The notes beneath the pieces were generated by a model that was not told the DNA's origin, ran no database searches, and saw only the letters and a program-made list of their open reading frames with translations. Source: Eudromia elegans (lineage: Eukaryota > Chordata > Aves > Tinamiformes > Tinamidae). Taken from it: 64,000 nucleotides of DNA. Both the position numbers and the translations under genes were made by a program. The stretch is taken from positions 6,138,786-6,202,785 of the forward strand of contig PTEX01000024.1 in assembly GCA_003342815.1 (NCBI GenBank), written 5' to 3'. Numbering within the stretch: position 1 is the first letter of the stretch; every line of letters begins with the position of its first letter. Positions 24,601 to 36,746 of this stretch are shown piece by piece.

Positions 24601-26110
24601 CTCTCTAATATCCTCTTTGGGGCACGTTATGCCTTTAGTTTTTACACAGACTTCCCATTGACGTCAGTGAATGCTTTGTGCATATATTAAGGGCAACATA
24701 TGTCCCAGAGTCAATACTTTTACTTTTTGTCATGGCTTTTTTTTCCCGTAGTGAAAAATCATCTTGAATCAAATAAGTATCATTAAAAAATAATAATGTG
24801 CTATGACTTGAGCTCTGCAGTCACATCTACTGAATGAATTTTAATATCAGACACTTACAAAAAAGTCACCTCTTGTACCCAATAACCTGCACGCTTCCTT
24901 CAGCTCCAAGTTGATCAGAGTTAGTTGAACAGGCTTCTAACCTCATTATCAATGATTCCTACAAACAGGTTTTGTATATAAAAATACAACTGGAAATGTT
25001 TCTCTGTTTTGGTGGCCTTTATTTTGGTATCTTTGAATATCAATCTCTTCCCTATTCTAGACCATAAGATTGTTATGCCAAATGGATGTTTCTTTGCAGC
25101 AATCCCTTCTGCTTTGGTGCATTTATGGTACTTAGGAAATCTGCCCTTGAAATATTAAAATTACTAGGAAAGAACTACAGATTAATGGCTATGTACTCCA
25201 AATATTTAAACTTTACAACACCTTATCTGTCTGTATTCCTCAGATTACAAGGCATTTTAGTCTGAATACTATACATTTTCTATCAAGGTCATCTGACATT
25301 TTTTATTTCCCCCAACACAGTATTTATTTAGAGTGCATCAAAATTAGTGGACTTGTCATTTGGGGAGTGAATTTCTGTAGCCAAGCAAAACTTAAAATCA
25401 AGCAAAGATCATTGTGGTACTTTGTCACTGGGGCTCAGCTCATCAGAATCATCTCATTTTTCATTAAGACCTATGAAGATTTCAGAATCCTCCCCACACA
25501 CTGTCTCTCAGTTGTCTCACAGCACCAAAATCTACCCAAATCTGTTCTCTCCAGTAAGTACATTTTTAGAAGAAAAAGCTTTCATTAGAAATACCACATT
25601 TCCAAAAAACAAATTAGTTCATGCAGTGTTACGAACCCAAACTGCCCTAAGGTGCTATCTGGAGTCTCTCGTGGAGAGCAGCCAGAACTGTGGATCCTTA
25701 TGAAGGAAATGTTTGGGCTTGTTGCACTAACACCTCACGTTAGCATTATTCATCAGAGGTTAAAGGGCATTCCTCTATCTCTCAGTATGGATGTTTCTTA
25801 CTATAATTTGTGCTAATATCTAAAGAACTAAAACCGTACAAATGGCCATAACAGTTTGGACCAGAGATTCCCAGACGCCTGCCTGCGATAGTGGCCGAGA
25901 ATGGCTGTGGAGGAAGGAGTGTAAGGAGAGGACGAATGTGCAGTGCTGTTGTCCAGCATGTTCTCCAAGCCTCCCACTGCTCCTTGGAGTAGGTTGGTGA
26001 CTTTGTGTTTGGACACATTAATTTGTCTAAATAGCAGAAAATTTGCCTAGCTTATATGAAATGTGCGTAACCAGAACTGAATCAAACTGTGATACCAAGA
26101 GATAGAGATC

Positions 26111-26156
26111 CTGAGAGACAGAGAGAGAGAAGAGAAAAAAGAGAGGGTGAGAACAG
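26111..26156. repeat. GA-rich purine tract
   Basis: About 46 bp of almost pure purine sequence with a gagagagagaag core. A simple-sequence tract able to form triplex DNA in principle. An open frame runs through it but encodes only low-complexity arginine and glutamate. Confidence 0.8.
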
Positions 26157-26423
26157 AGCAATTCCTTTGAAATTACTGTCCCATGAAGCTGTGAAATCTT
26201 CCCCATCTTCTTTCAGTTTGCTTGAAAAATACATTTATATATTCTGGCTTGTATTTGCACTTGGAGATGAAACTGCAAGAGAAAATATGGTTCAGAAATA
26301 CTCCTTCCTGATCCGGTCACTCACCCATTGCTCAAACAAACACCAAAGACGAGACGTTTTCTGGGCCACTCTCCGGTGCAAGTCTCAACCTTCACTATCA
26401 GGAAGCAGCACTTCCCTAGTGGG

Positions 26424-26482
26424 ATTCCTAGGATTCCTTCCAGCCCCAATTCCTAGGATTCCTTCCAGCCCCAATTCCTAGG
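26424..26482. repeat. 25-bp tandem repeat, about 2.4 copies
   Basis: The unit begins attcctaggattcc and continues ttccagcccca. It starts at 26424 and 26449 and a third partial copy starts at 26474, each 25 bp apart and seemingly identical. The 'ccttccagcccca-attcc' wording resembles the 3' terminus of CR1 LINEs, where ccttccaacccc precedes short attctrtg repeats. No CR1 body is visible upstream, so this is only a likeness. Confidence 0.9.
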
Positions 26483-27859
26483 GCTGCGCGGGACAAGCAG
26501 AGGCTGCTGAGTGGGATGCACAGTTAACACAATAGCATCCTTTTCTCTTTTCTAGCTGTAGTCCTGCCGTTATGTAACGGCAAGTTTAATATTCTCCGGA
26601 GTGTGACAAACGTTTTGTGAGACGCCCACAAACCAGCACGGTGTGTGAGCAGCCAGGGCTCGCGCGGTTCGCCTGCAGAGCAGCCTGCAGACGGAGCGGA
26701 GGTCTCTAACCCCGCTCGAAGCTGGCGCGTGGTCCCCGTGTGTACCTGCTCTGATTGAGGGTTTCGCTCTTCTGCAGCTTTTGTGCTGTTTCTTTGCAGA
26801 TTTAATGCCACCAGGTGCTCATTGTGCCCTGCGTTTTGTTGCTGTAATCCTCTGGACCTGATGAAAAGGAACCCGTAATAAACATGTTTTAGAAATAATG
26901 TACAAATGTGAAGAGATCAGGCTGGGAACTGACGTTGCAGAGACAGCTGTTGTGGAAGCAGCGAGCGATAGCTGGGTGAGTTTCCTAGGCCAGCTGTGTG
27001 CAGCCCTCCCTAAGGATGTGCTGGAGGGTGCGTGCGCAGGATGGGGGTGAAAGCCCCCTTAGCAATCCCCTCCCTAACTCTGCTCTCTCCAGCTCCGTCT
27101 TGAAACGCTATTTTTCCGTGTGTTTTTGGAAAGCTGGTGGGAGCCCTGCAAGCTGACTGATAACTAGCCCAAATTATCTTTCTCTGAATATCATTCTTCC
27201 ATGTCATGCCCTTGGTTGTTGCTCTGTTTGTTTACTCAGTTTGAGGGATCTGTCCTTTGGAAACAGCTAAAAGGCCACGAGGACCAAACTTTGCACAGCC
27301 ACGTTTTCTGAACGGCAGCTCGGGCACTCCTGGAACCAGAAGGTTCTCCATGTGTGCAGCACAGAGGAGCTGGCGAAGGCCAAGCGTATGGGTTGGCATT
27401 GGCATTACGTGGCTCCGAGAGCTGCGCACAGGCACTCGGGCGTTCTCCCTGCAGGACAGAGTTCCTTTTTATGGGTAGCTACTAAATAAATCCTGGAAGC
27501 AAGCAGAACAAGTTTAAGAGCAAACCTGTGCTCATCGTGTTCAGGAAAGAAGGAAGCTTTCGCTCCGTATTCCAGCAGCACCGTCCCTTTACCTGTGGGT
27601 CTGGTAGGGTAGCCCATTCCCTTCCCACCAGGGTGCAGCTCTGCCTGTAACTCGGCAGCCCGGAGCGAGGTCGTAGGTACCTTCGTGTAGGTACCTCGGG
27701 GTCCTGGGCACCCAGGCCCTCCAGAGCCACCGCTCGGGAAACCTGGTTCACAAGCAGTTCATGTGGCTGCCCGTCACCTCGTCGCTTGCAATGCAGGGTT
27801 GAGAAGTTGGTGATTTAGGTGATGCCCCGGCCTCCTGGGAGCCATCTGTAATCCCTCCT
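26483..27859. other. Non-coding, moderately GC-rich stretch
   Basis: Includes a small CpG-rich portion at about 26635-26760 (around 12 CpGs in roughly 125 bp) and another GC-rich part at 27.6-27.75 kb with two copies of gtaggtacct 14 bp apart. Overlapping open frames of 60-95 codons occur on both strands and show no domain. Confidence 0.5.
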
Positions 27860-28110
27860 CCTTCAGGGAAATTTAGGGAAATGATTAGGTAGTGCTGCTA
27901 TTAAGGCCTATACATATTCATGCAAAATTTGTTATTTGTATACTCATTATTTTTTCTGTCAGAAGTATTTAAAAAGCAACACCTTTTGTATGCAAATTTC
28001 TGCTTAATAATACTTACCAGGCTTCAAATTAATGACTTGCAAGCATAATTTTGCTCCTGACTTTGAATCACAGAATGAATTAATATTCAGTTGCAAGGAT
28101 GTCATTTATC
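27860..28110. promoter_or_regulatory. AT-rich candidate enhancer block
   Basis: A compact AT-rich block with a near-octamer ATGCAAAA at 27920-27927, an exact octamer ATGCAAAT at 27990-27997 and many TAAT/ATTA cores within 250 bp. This composition is typical of conserved non-coding enhancers bound by POU and homeodomain proteins. Motif presence is directly seen. Enhancer status is inference, and AT-rich sequence yields such motifs by chance. Confidence 0.25.
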
Positions 28111-28684
28111 TGCAGCTTTGCAGTGGATGATTCTCACTGCCCTGTGCATCAGCATGTAAATATCCAGGCTGGAGATGTGCAGGCTTGTACAAACAAATTA
28201 GTGGAAACTTAGGCTGCAGATCGCACTTATTTCCCTGTATTCGTATAAGTTTCCAGTAAGTTTCAGTGTACTGAATAGTTTCAGCAGATGAGGGATATAT
28301 ATACTGCACTGTCAGAGTATCATGCTAGCACTAGGAACAATATAAAAAAAATCCTCCTCCTCACAGATACGTAAGGGTTATATAAAGATTTGTGTGACTT
28401 AGCTGTACCTACCGATGCCAGCCAAATCATAGCAAAATTGAATGCTAACACTTTCTAAGGTAACAGGCAAAATATGGAAATCCATGACAAAATTCTCCCT
28501 AGCTGCACTGGGCTTTCTCTGCAGGGCTGCAGCTCGCGTGCAGGGGGTTGGACAGAGCCCCTATTTCTTGTTGCCTAATCATCAGTTAGTGCGTCCATCA
28601 GATAACCTCAGGGCTTGATATTAATAGAGCTGAAGTCAGAAGCGTAAGGGGGAGCCTGGGCAGCTAATCTGGGAGCTGTAGGTT
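28111..28684. other. Non-coding stretch
   Basis: Ordinary single-copy sequence. A short segment near 28.54 kb (gcagggggttggac) looks like a fragment of the CR1 3' region but does not continue on either side, so no element is called. Confidence 0.5.
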
Positions 28685-28855
28685 GCGTTTTGGCGTCGGA
28701 GTCGAGCGCAGCAGCTCGGTGCTTTGGTTGAACGAGTGATCCCTCAACCAGGAGCAGGAGCGCTTGCAGGCTGGGGTGGAGGCTCCGCAGGTTCCTGCGT
28801 GCTGCACCCTCCCGGGTGAGGCAACGCCGACACCGGAGGCCATCCGTGCAGTACC
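28685..28855. other. CpG-rich patch
   Basis: About 14 CpGs in 170 bp, with AT-rich sequence on both sides. Open frames of 76-110 codons on both strands span it but show no domain. Confidence 0.4.
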
Positions 28856-31800
28856 TGAGGCCTGGTTTCGGGCAGGGCGTTCTCTCGGTATCATCAGCTT
28901 CAGTTACTGCTTGGTTGCTAAAGAGGAAGAAATTAATCAAGCCACGCTACAATTAATCTGTGCTATGGCATGTGCAGTTATTACTCACAGTGAAAAGCAA
29001 TTTACCAGTTCAGCCAAAAATAGCATAGGAGAGATCTGATCTGTGAAAATGGCCATGATTTGCATTATATCCATTTAAGCCATAGATTAATAGAGCTAAC
29101 TTAGAAGTCATTCAGATTCTGTTATGTTTTCTTCAGTTAATCTGTGCTTTCAGGACAGATGCTCAGCTCAGAGGCCCAGAGACGAAGGTTTCAGAGCCCT
29201 TTCCTTACCCTGCAGGAGGTCTCGGAATTGGGTCCCTTGCTCCCTTCCCACAGAGGCACTCGCCCGGCATAGGGCAGCACTTTGTGATAGTTCTCTGCAA
29301 ATATGGGTACGGAGGAGGCATTTTAAAGCCTTACTGTAATGTTCTTGACAGAATAATCATCTCCAGTAATCTTTCCTCACTATTATCTAAACAGTCAATA
29401 GCAGCACCATTTAGTGTCCCCAGTAATAGACCAAGGTCAACTGTTTGAGGCTGATGCCAAGCTCCTGTTTAAGGGCATGGCTATTTTAGCTCTAAGTCTG
29501 AAAAAGCCTTTAGAGCAGAGAATTTTACAGGAGAAAAAAAAAAACACTTTGGTTTTGCTTATTTGCTGCTGCATTTTGCACATGTGTGGTGGACGTGGTC
29601 TGTTTTCCCTCCCATTAGACTGTGTGTGGTGTCAGCTCAGCTGCTTTGCTGCTCCAGCTTCCATCCATTGCAGTGTGCAGAGCACATGGCTACGCCCGGA
29701 GCCCTGCGTGTCTCCTGCTGCAAGGGTACAGCCTTAAAAGTCTTGTGCTGGTGCTGACATCGTTGATATTCATGCAGAGTGAATTTCTGTGGCTGTATTC
29801 CTTTGTGTAAGGTCCTTTCCTTGATTTTATCTTAAAAATAAGTTCAGGAGATAAACCTAAGGTTAATGAGCCAATTGATGTAAAGGATACCAGTCACAAG
29901 GAGTGTTTTCCTGATCCTTCTTGTGGACATAAACTGATACTGGAGATGGAGCAGAATTGTGTCTTCATTGTTCCGTACACAGACGGACAGCTGCACGTTC
30001 CTTGGGCTGCTCTGCCTTGGAGGCACTGCTCACACAAACGTATTTTTAAGTTTTGAAGCCACTTCAGAGTAAATTGTAGTAATGCAAATTCCATTAATTT
30101 CTGGGACTTGCTGATTTGTCCAGTTTGTCATATGAAGGTGAAAACTGGAGTATGCTCATATAGCATACATGCTGAGGCCCGGAAAAAAAATACAACTTGT
30201 GGTAGGAGATGGTTCTTTTAGATGATACTTGTACAATGTAATACTGGTTTTGTTCAGACCTTTTTTCTTGCTTGTCACCAGTATATCAACAGAGGTTTTC
30301 TTTCCTATACTTAAGCTCACCTATTGTGAGTTGTTCTTGCCTAGACTACAAAGAGAGAAGCTCTTCTGAAGCCATTCTGTGTTTGGGTTGGGAAAGGCTC
30401 CCATTCACAACTAGGGAGAGCATTTTCAATGAAGAGCCCCATCCTACCTTAGCTATTTACATGTTTAATCCCAGCTCAGAGAGGTATCTTTCTTTGTTTC
30501 CTCTTCCCTCCAACTATTTCCTTTAGCGAATAACAGAACTATCCTGAGGTCATCTTTACCCCATCTTTCAGTAATTCTGAACTGCATGCTGGCATGTGAC
30601 TTTTCTGCTGATGCAACAGCTTCATTACTGCCCTCTCTGAAGTTTTTATTTGTTTTGGCTGTGGCCGGCGAGTGGCACCATCTGTGGTACCCGCTGTCCC
30701 TCTCTCAGCTGCAGTTTGCACCAGTGAATGGACCAACACCGGCCCGGTCGGAGCCACTGCCTCCTGCTGACCTCCCTCAGCCAGCAGCAGCTGATGATCG
30801 AAAGGACCTTAGCAGGTGGTTTGAGTTAGTGCCCGTGATTATGTATTGGCTGCAGAGGAGCAGGGGAAGGGAAGAGCCCTGGCAGGAAGTGAAAATGGGG
30901 GAGATGGCAGTGGTGGGGCTGGTCTGTCTGAGTCACAGCTTGGCTTCTCCTTGAAACATGCTATGGAAAGAAGGAAAAAGATCGTCTGCTCAGATAAGTC
31001 AGTCTTTATTTAGCCTTTCCTTCTTCTCAGTTTTATTTATTTATTTATTAGTCTTATTGCTAAATTCCCTTCTCCCTTGATTTTCCCAGATTTTCCCCCA
31101 GGAAGCATGCTTTGTGCTACGGAATTATGCCATCCATAAGGACATCCTATCCTCTTAACACTTTCATTCACTATCTGAGCATTTCTAACTTTTTTTTTTT
31201 CCCCAATCACCTGACAAAGTTTGCACCAGCATGAAAACATCTCTGCTGTTTCAATCTGTCCTTGGACTTCTAGCCATCGTCTTGGCTGTCTGCAGCAGCG
31301 GTTTGCTAAGCATGGAGCAGTCTTTGCTTGCTTACAACAAAATGATTTAAATATGGTAAAAATAAGGAAACTGACACTAATGAAGGGGATTTTTACAGCA
31401 GTGGGAAAGCTGGGATTGCCAGTTGTGATTGAAATGCTTGGAGTTTCACACCACACAGTTCTGCTTTCTTCAATCACGGTGCCGGTTATTATCCTAAAAA
31501 GTTAATGGTGCAGTCAGTAAATCATGTACAGTTGCAGATTGATTGAGTCAGTAGAGGAAAAAAGTCAAGAATAGGACAGTTTGGGAAAGTTAAATTTTGT
31601 CGCTGCTTCTTGAGGGGGGGAAAAACAGTGAAATTACTCAGAGATGTGGAAGTAGGTTAATATTGGAATAGCTACAGATGTTCATTGCAATTCATATCAT
31701 GAGAATTTTGTTTGAACCTTGTTAGCATCACGGCCAAAAGACTGTTATGAGAATGTTACAAGAATTTATTCCATTTTCTGTTCTCTTTTAATCTTTGTAG

Positions 31801-33000
31801 CAATTATGAGTCATCACAGAATTTCAGTGTTCAGTATATTCCAGTTTTATGATCACGTCAAAATGTAATACGGAAAGAGAAACTGTGCAAGTTGAGTTCC
31901 TTTTTGTGAAAATTTTAAAGAGAATAAATTATTTGCTTATAATAAGTTGTGGTTCTAGGGCTCTTCCTGATGCAAGATTTTTCTAATCATAACTATGAGG
32001 TAGATTGTCACAGAATTCAAGATAGAAGATATATGAAATATCATTAAGAGCTTATAATGTGTGTAATAAGTCATATCATCCATTAAATGTATGCTTAGTA
32101 AAAATACCACGATGGATAAATTACCTTCTGATTTACCTCGTGGCAAGGGAAATATAACTTCAACAATAGCAGTGTCGTCTCCGTTTCTGGCCTGTGAGGG
32201 GCAAAATTATGCAATCAGAAGTATGTGTTTCTGTTGCACACAGACAACATGGTCATATAAATCCAAGATCATCTTTCTCAGAGATTGCCCCCTGGTAAAA
32301 GCCTATCCTCTTCCAGATTGCAAATTGATTCCTCTCTAGCTTGGCTGGAATGCGTGTGGTTCCACTTGAGATAAAGCTGGCCCCAACAGAACAAATCCCA
32401 TCTGCTCAGCAGCACAGTCATGCAGTTGGCAAGGCAGGGTGTCCATTTCCCCACAGAGCCCCGGTGATTTATTTTACTCTCGCTAAATTGCGATGACCTT
32501 AAAGAGATGATGCTCAATATGCATAATTGTGTTTGTCTCTTGGAGGAAGGGCTAATGGCAAACATTCCTGTGATGAATACGTGCGGTCAAATTTGCCGTT
32601 GCCAGATGAGATGGTGACTGTCGGGTGTGCAATGGGAGCATGGAAGGGCGCGGAGCAGTGCGTGAACTCGCTTTGCTCCGGCCACAAGGCGAGGATCCAG
32701 GCACAGGAGACGTTGGATCCACGTGCTCACAGGGATGTGCGTCGTCCATCTTTCTCTTCTGCTCCTCTTGGTTTATATTTTGCACATCCCAGAATCTGTA
32801 GCTTTTTGCTAGGTTAGAGAACCACCCTAAAGCAGATCCTGCAGATGTGTCAAATCTATAATGGATGGATTTTGTCTTTAATTTTAAAAGGAAAAAGATT
32901 TTTAGGGGTGTTTTATCATTAACTTTGTCATTGGGAATGTGCTGTAAGTGGGGCTTAAGTTACCCACATTTCAGAACCTTCTCTGTGTGAGTTTGGCTAT
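28856..33000. other. Non-coding AT-leaning stretch
   Basis: About 4 kb with no supportable gene. It holds an exact inverse octamer at 29058-29065, a TTTA microsatellite at 31.03 kb, and an AT-rich part from 31.5 to 32.1 kb. The longest frame (146 codons on the minus strand near 31.0-31.5 kb) crosses a poly(T) tract and has no known motif. Confidence 0.55.
31032..31047. repeat. TTTA tetranucleotide microsatellite
   Basis: Four TTTA units in a row, a simple slippage repeat. Confidence 0.85.
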
Positions 33001-33001
33001 C

Positions 33002-33066
33002 AAAAAAAAAAAAAACAACAACCCCCCCCCCCCCCACAAACAAACAAAAAAAACCCCCCCAAAAAG
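33002..33066. repeat. A/C homopolymer cluster
   Basis: In 65 bp there are 14 adenines, a short caacaa link, 14 cytosines, an acaaacaaac link, eight adenines, seven cytosines and five adenines. The complementary strand therefore carries G14 and G7 runs, which could form a quadruplex. A reading frame passes through it as poly-lysine, asparagine and proline, which is purely a low-complexity product. Homopolymers of this kind are prone to sequencing error, so exact lengths are uncertain. Confidence 0.9.
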
Positions 33067-36000
33067 TCATCCTTGGGCTGCTTTTGCAAGCTGCAGCAGC
33101 GGGACATGGCATGGAGTTTGGCATGGGAAGCGCAGTAACATCTGGCTGTCAGCTTTTCCAACATTTAATTTTCTTGGGGCCTGCAGTCACTAACAAATCT
33201 GAATCTTTTCTTTGGCGTTCGCTTTGGTATGGATCCATAAAGTGCTGGACTGATTTCCCAGATTTCAGAGCACTCTGAATATCCCACAGCACTGCCCTTT
33301 ATTCTTGAGATTTTAGGAAATTTAAGCCAAGAGATTTAAGGTAATTTAGCATCTCAATTGCAAGCGCTACCAGCCCATTCTGTAGGCTGAAGGCATCGAA
33401 GAAATTTGCTTTTTGTGTTCTTAGGTTGAAAATCACTCTTTTTGCCATTAACAGTTATATTTGTGTCATTTAGAGCTTCCCTTTAGGTGCTGCAGTAAAT
33501 TTTCTCTAGTAATTTATTAAATCTCTCTCTACTATAGATGAAATACTCTTGTTTCATCCCTTGCGTGTTTAGAAGGTGGAGATGTTTAACAAGGAAGTGC
33601 AGAACAGTAATCCCCAGCATTCTTTTGGACTGGCGTTTGTGCTGTTCATCACCGCCATCCAAGAAATGCTTTCACACTCTCCTGAGCAGCTGCAGCCTAA
33701 ATTGAAGGCAAAAATCCACATCCCATCACTGCTAATAAGATCTTAACACCATTTTCTGGTACTGCCCAGTGACCCCACTGAAGAGCAGAGCCCAATGGCC
33801 CAGGAGCTGAGGCCTAGTGCAAACATGCAAGAAAATCCGGAGCTTTCTCCATCCTCTGGGCAGGACCTGGTGCTGCTCCTGTTACTTGTATTGAAGAATT
33901 AGGAAATTACCTGCAGGGCAGAGTGTTTCTCAGCATGGATGAGACTGTTTGCCTTGTCCTTTAAAAATTTCAGGATATCCTCAATGATACTGGCTCGCAC
34001 TTCCAGGACTGATTATTTTGGATAACATAAGCTAGTGCGTGAGGAGACCTGCAGCTTTGATATTGTTGGTTTAAGTGTTTGTATTTAATTCCTTGATGAC
34101 AGGAAGGAATCTGCTCGTGGTGTTGCTTGTGTTGACATGAATTGGAGGCCCTTGTTGGCAGCTGCTGTGGGGTGCATCAAGGTATGGGGAGATGTTTCAC
34201 TCCTTGCTGGCATGGCTGGTTGACAGATGTCCCCACACTAGCAAGTGCTCAGATCATGTAACTGCTCAGCAAACCCTGCTGCTGGCAGAGCTGGCTCCAT
34301 CCTGCAGCATCCCCTCCTGAAGGTTGCCCTTCTTCTGCAGTTGCCCTGGATTAGGGGAACATCATGGACAAACAGTCCTGGGAAATCTTATATAAAAACG
34401 GGCACAGAAGAGAGACCTCATGCGGGACAGCACTAGCTTCAAGGACTGCCAGTGGTTCTGGATAGACCTCCCCTTGACTGAGACGTGGGCCAAGACCAGA
34501 GATCCGTTTCATGCAGGTCAGTTGAGAGCCAGCAGACAGCAGTGACCTTCAGGTGCTCCTGGTGGTTCATCCCTGAGGGCTAGAAGAGAACAGCCTCCTG
34601 TGTTGCTGCCAGGTCTCTGACTCATGCAGGTCTCTGCTGGCCTCTTTTTGTATCTTCAAAACCCTGTGCTTTGATTCTGGAAAATCTCTGCAGTGGTGTC
34701 TGGGGAGGGGGAAAAAATGTCGGCCTCAAGCCTGATTTTTGTATTTGGCTATATTTATTCCACAGTGTTCGGAAGGAGAATGTTCCTTCCTTAAAGTAAC
34801 TCTACCTTCCGACCAACAATGAAGCCTCCCTGGACCAATCTGAATCTTACAAGGTGGACAGTTATGCTGAGAAAGAAGCCTAGCTAGGGACAAGGATGTA
34901 GAGATCCCCCAGAAGGCTCCCCCGTTGGGTAGTCCCAATCCTCTATTTATAATTGCCCTGCCTTACGTAAGTGTGCCCTCATAGAAGAAAATAGGGCAAA
35001 CACCAATTGCCCTTTGTGAGTATGAATCCAAAAACCCCTTCTTGGGATATGGTAGAATTTCTACCTTTCTGGACTTGCCAGGAATGATGTATATAAAATA
35101 AATATTAATTCCATCAAATGGAGGAAGGAAGAAGACTCATCACTTCAGACCCTGCTATGAAGTATTCATGCCAGCCTCCATGGCCTCTTGCAAAACGCTG
35201 TGGAGCTTAGTGGTCTGAGCCCCATTCCCAAGGACTAGTGTTTCCCAGCATCAGCATTTGTTTTTAGAAGTACTCCTGTTTTACCAAGTGACATTTCAGC
35301 TCCTTTAATTTCCTGCTCTTGTCTTCACAGCGTTTTTATGGCTACCTACAGATACATTCATCCAGGCATTACCTTTTCAGTGCAGCAATCCATCAACCTC
35401 ATAGCAAATATCTTGATGTGTTTGGCCTCCCACAGTAGTACAAAATTCCCTAGCAAATCCCCTACTCCTTTAGAAGAAAGTATAATTGTAGCATGTCCTT
35501 TTTTTTTTTCTCACTTTCCCAAAGCTGAGTGGGATTTACAAAAATACCAGTAAAACATCAAAGGAAATAAAACCTATTTGTCAGTTTTTAGCTAGCAGAA
35601 GAGAAGCACCAGCCCACCTCATCCATGTGGGTGTTCCAACAAGGTGCATGCTTTAAAATAAGGCTGGGAAAATAAAGCTTGGGAATTGTTCAGCTGAAAT
35701 CACCAGCGTGCATACACTTGGCAGATTAAAGCCCTGGAAAATTTGAGGCTGACATTTAGAGTGCAACTGCTTAAACTACATTTCACAGCAGCTTTTCCAT
35801 GGCCCTGTCTCCGCATCGTCGTAGCGTGAAGCCGGTGGGCGACGCGCTCGGCGGCCTGGGCTGCGTCTGTCGCCATCAGTAATATATGTTGCGTGTAGGT
35901 AGGGTGATTCAGCAGGCTGCATCAAGGCTGGATACTTGCAGGGGTGAGCCTGCTTAGCCTTTAGAAACCCTCTCTGGAAGGGTTTTGCAGTTTCATGCTC

Positions 36001-36586
36001 GCTGGAGGGAAGCCACCTTGGGGGACGCCCTCCTAGCCGCTCTTGAGCCTAGCGGTGCTGCCCTGGGAAGCGTGCGGTGCTGCTGGTGTACAGATTATGT
36101 AAGGCTAAGGAAGCAAGGCTTCCATCCCAACTAGCTCCAGAAATCTGCTCTTCCTGTTTTCAGAGCAGTTCTATCAAGGAACCTGCTGGTTTTTGGCACA
36201 GGATTGCAAAGTACCCGTAAATGCCAAGAACTTTTTCCGTGGTTCCACAGAACCTCAGGCAGCAGCAGCAATTTGCCCAGCTCCCTCTAGCTAACTTTCA
36301 TTTTTTTCCATGTTTTATGCTTGTTGTGTTCAAACTTGACAATGACGTGTGGCACTTGGAAAGCAGCTGTATAAAGTTCCTCTTTTCCTCCTAACGACAG
36401 GTTTCAGTCAGTGTGGAACTGTAACTTCTATGGGTGGAAGGTGCTTGCTTCATTCCTGACCCAAGAGTGCTGATTTTCCATGCGTGGGTATCTTTTACTG
36501 GGAATTTGACTAAGGCCCTTTCTTTACAAAATCATGTAGTTTGTAAAATGACTTCACAGTCATTTTACTTAATAGACTTTGTACTT
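33067..36586. other. Non-coding stretch
   Basis: About 3.5 kb with no recognisable gene or repeat. The part from 33.5 to 35.3 kb is somewhat richer in TG and CA than the AT-rich surroundings, which would fit old repeat-derived sequence, but I could not match it to a family. A GC-rich portion sits near 35.81-35.88 kb. Confidence 0.5.
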
Positions 36587-36746
36587 CATAGACCATAAAA
36601 ATCATGGGGAAGAAAAATCATTTGGAAGGAACCTCTGGAGATCACTTATTCTTGCCTCCTATTCAAAGCAGAGTTAATTTCAAAGTTAAATCAGGTTACT
36701 TAAGACTTTCTCTGCTCGAGTTTTGTAGTTCTTCAAGGATGGAGCT
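36587..36746 (-). mobile_element. CR1 LINE 3' fragment, diverged
   Basis: On the plus strand the order of recognisable segments matches the antisense of the avian CR1 3' end: tcatagaccataaaa at the start, then ggaaggaacctctggag and atcac (CR1 ggaagggacctctggagatcat), then caaagcagag, then tcaggtta, then ctcgagttttgtag and cttcaaggatggag. The element therefore lies on the minus strand with its 3' end at the left. Only about 160 bp near the 3' end is recognisable, typical of 5'-truncated CR1 copies. Many substitutions and small gaps relative to the remembered consensus suggest an old insertion. CR1 is the main LINE of birds and other reptiles, which supports the assignment of the window. Confidence 0.75.

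Larger units (their letters stand above)
19735..26423. other. Non-coding AT-rich stretch
   Basis: About 6.7 kb with no supportable gene. The parts at 20.0-21.2 kb and 24.7-25.4 kb are strongly AT-rich with short homopolymers. A 22-bp palindrome lies at 21671-21692 and a purine-rich tract at 26111-26156. Open frames stay at or below 138 codons without recognisable domains. Confidence 0.55.

Noticed and set aside
28530-28560. CR1-like phrase gcagggggttggac
   Set aside because: Only 14 bases match and neither flank continues as CR1.
32948-33193. Lysine/asparagine/proline-rich frame
   Set aside because: Encoded entirely by the A/C homopolymer cluster.
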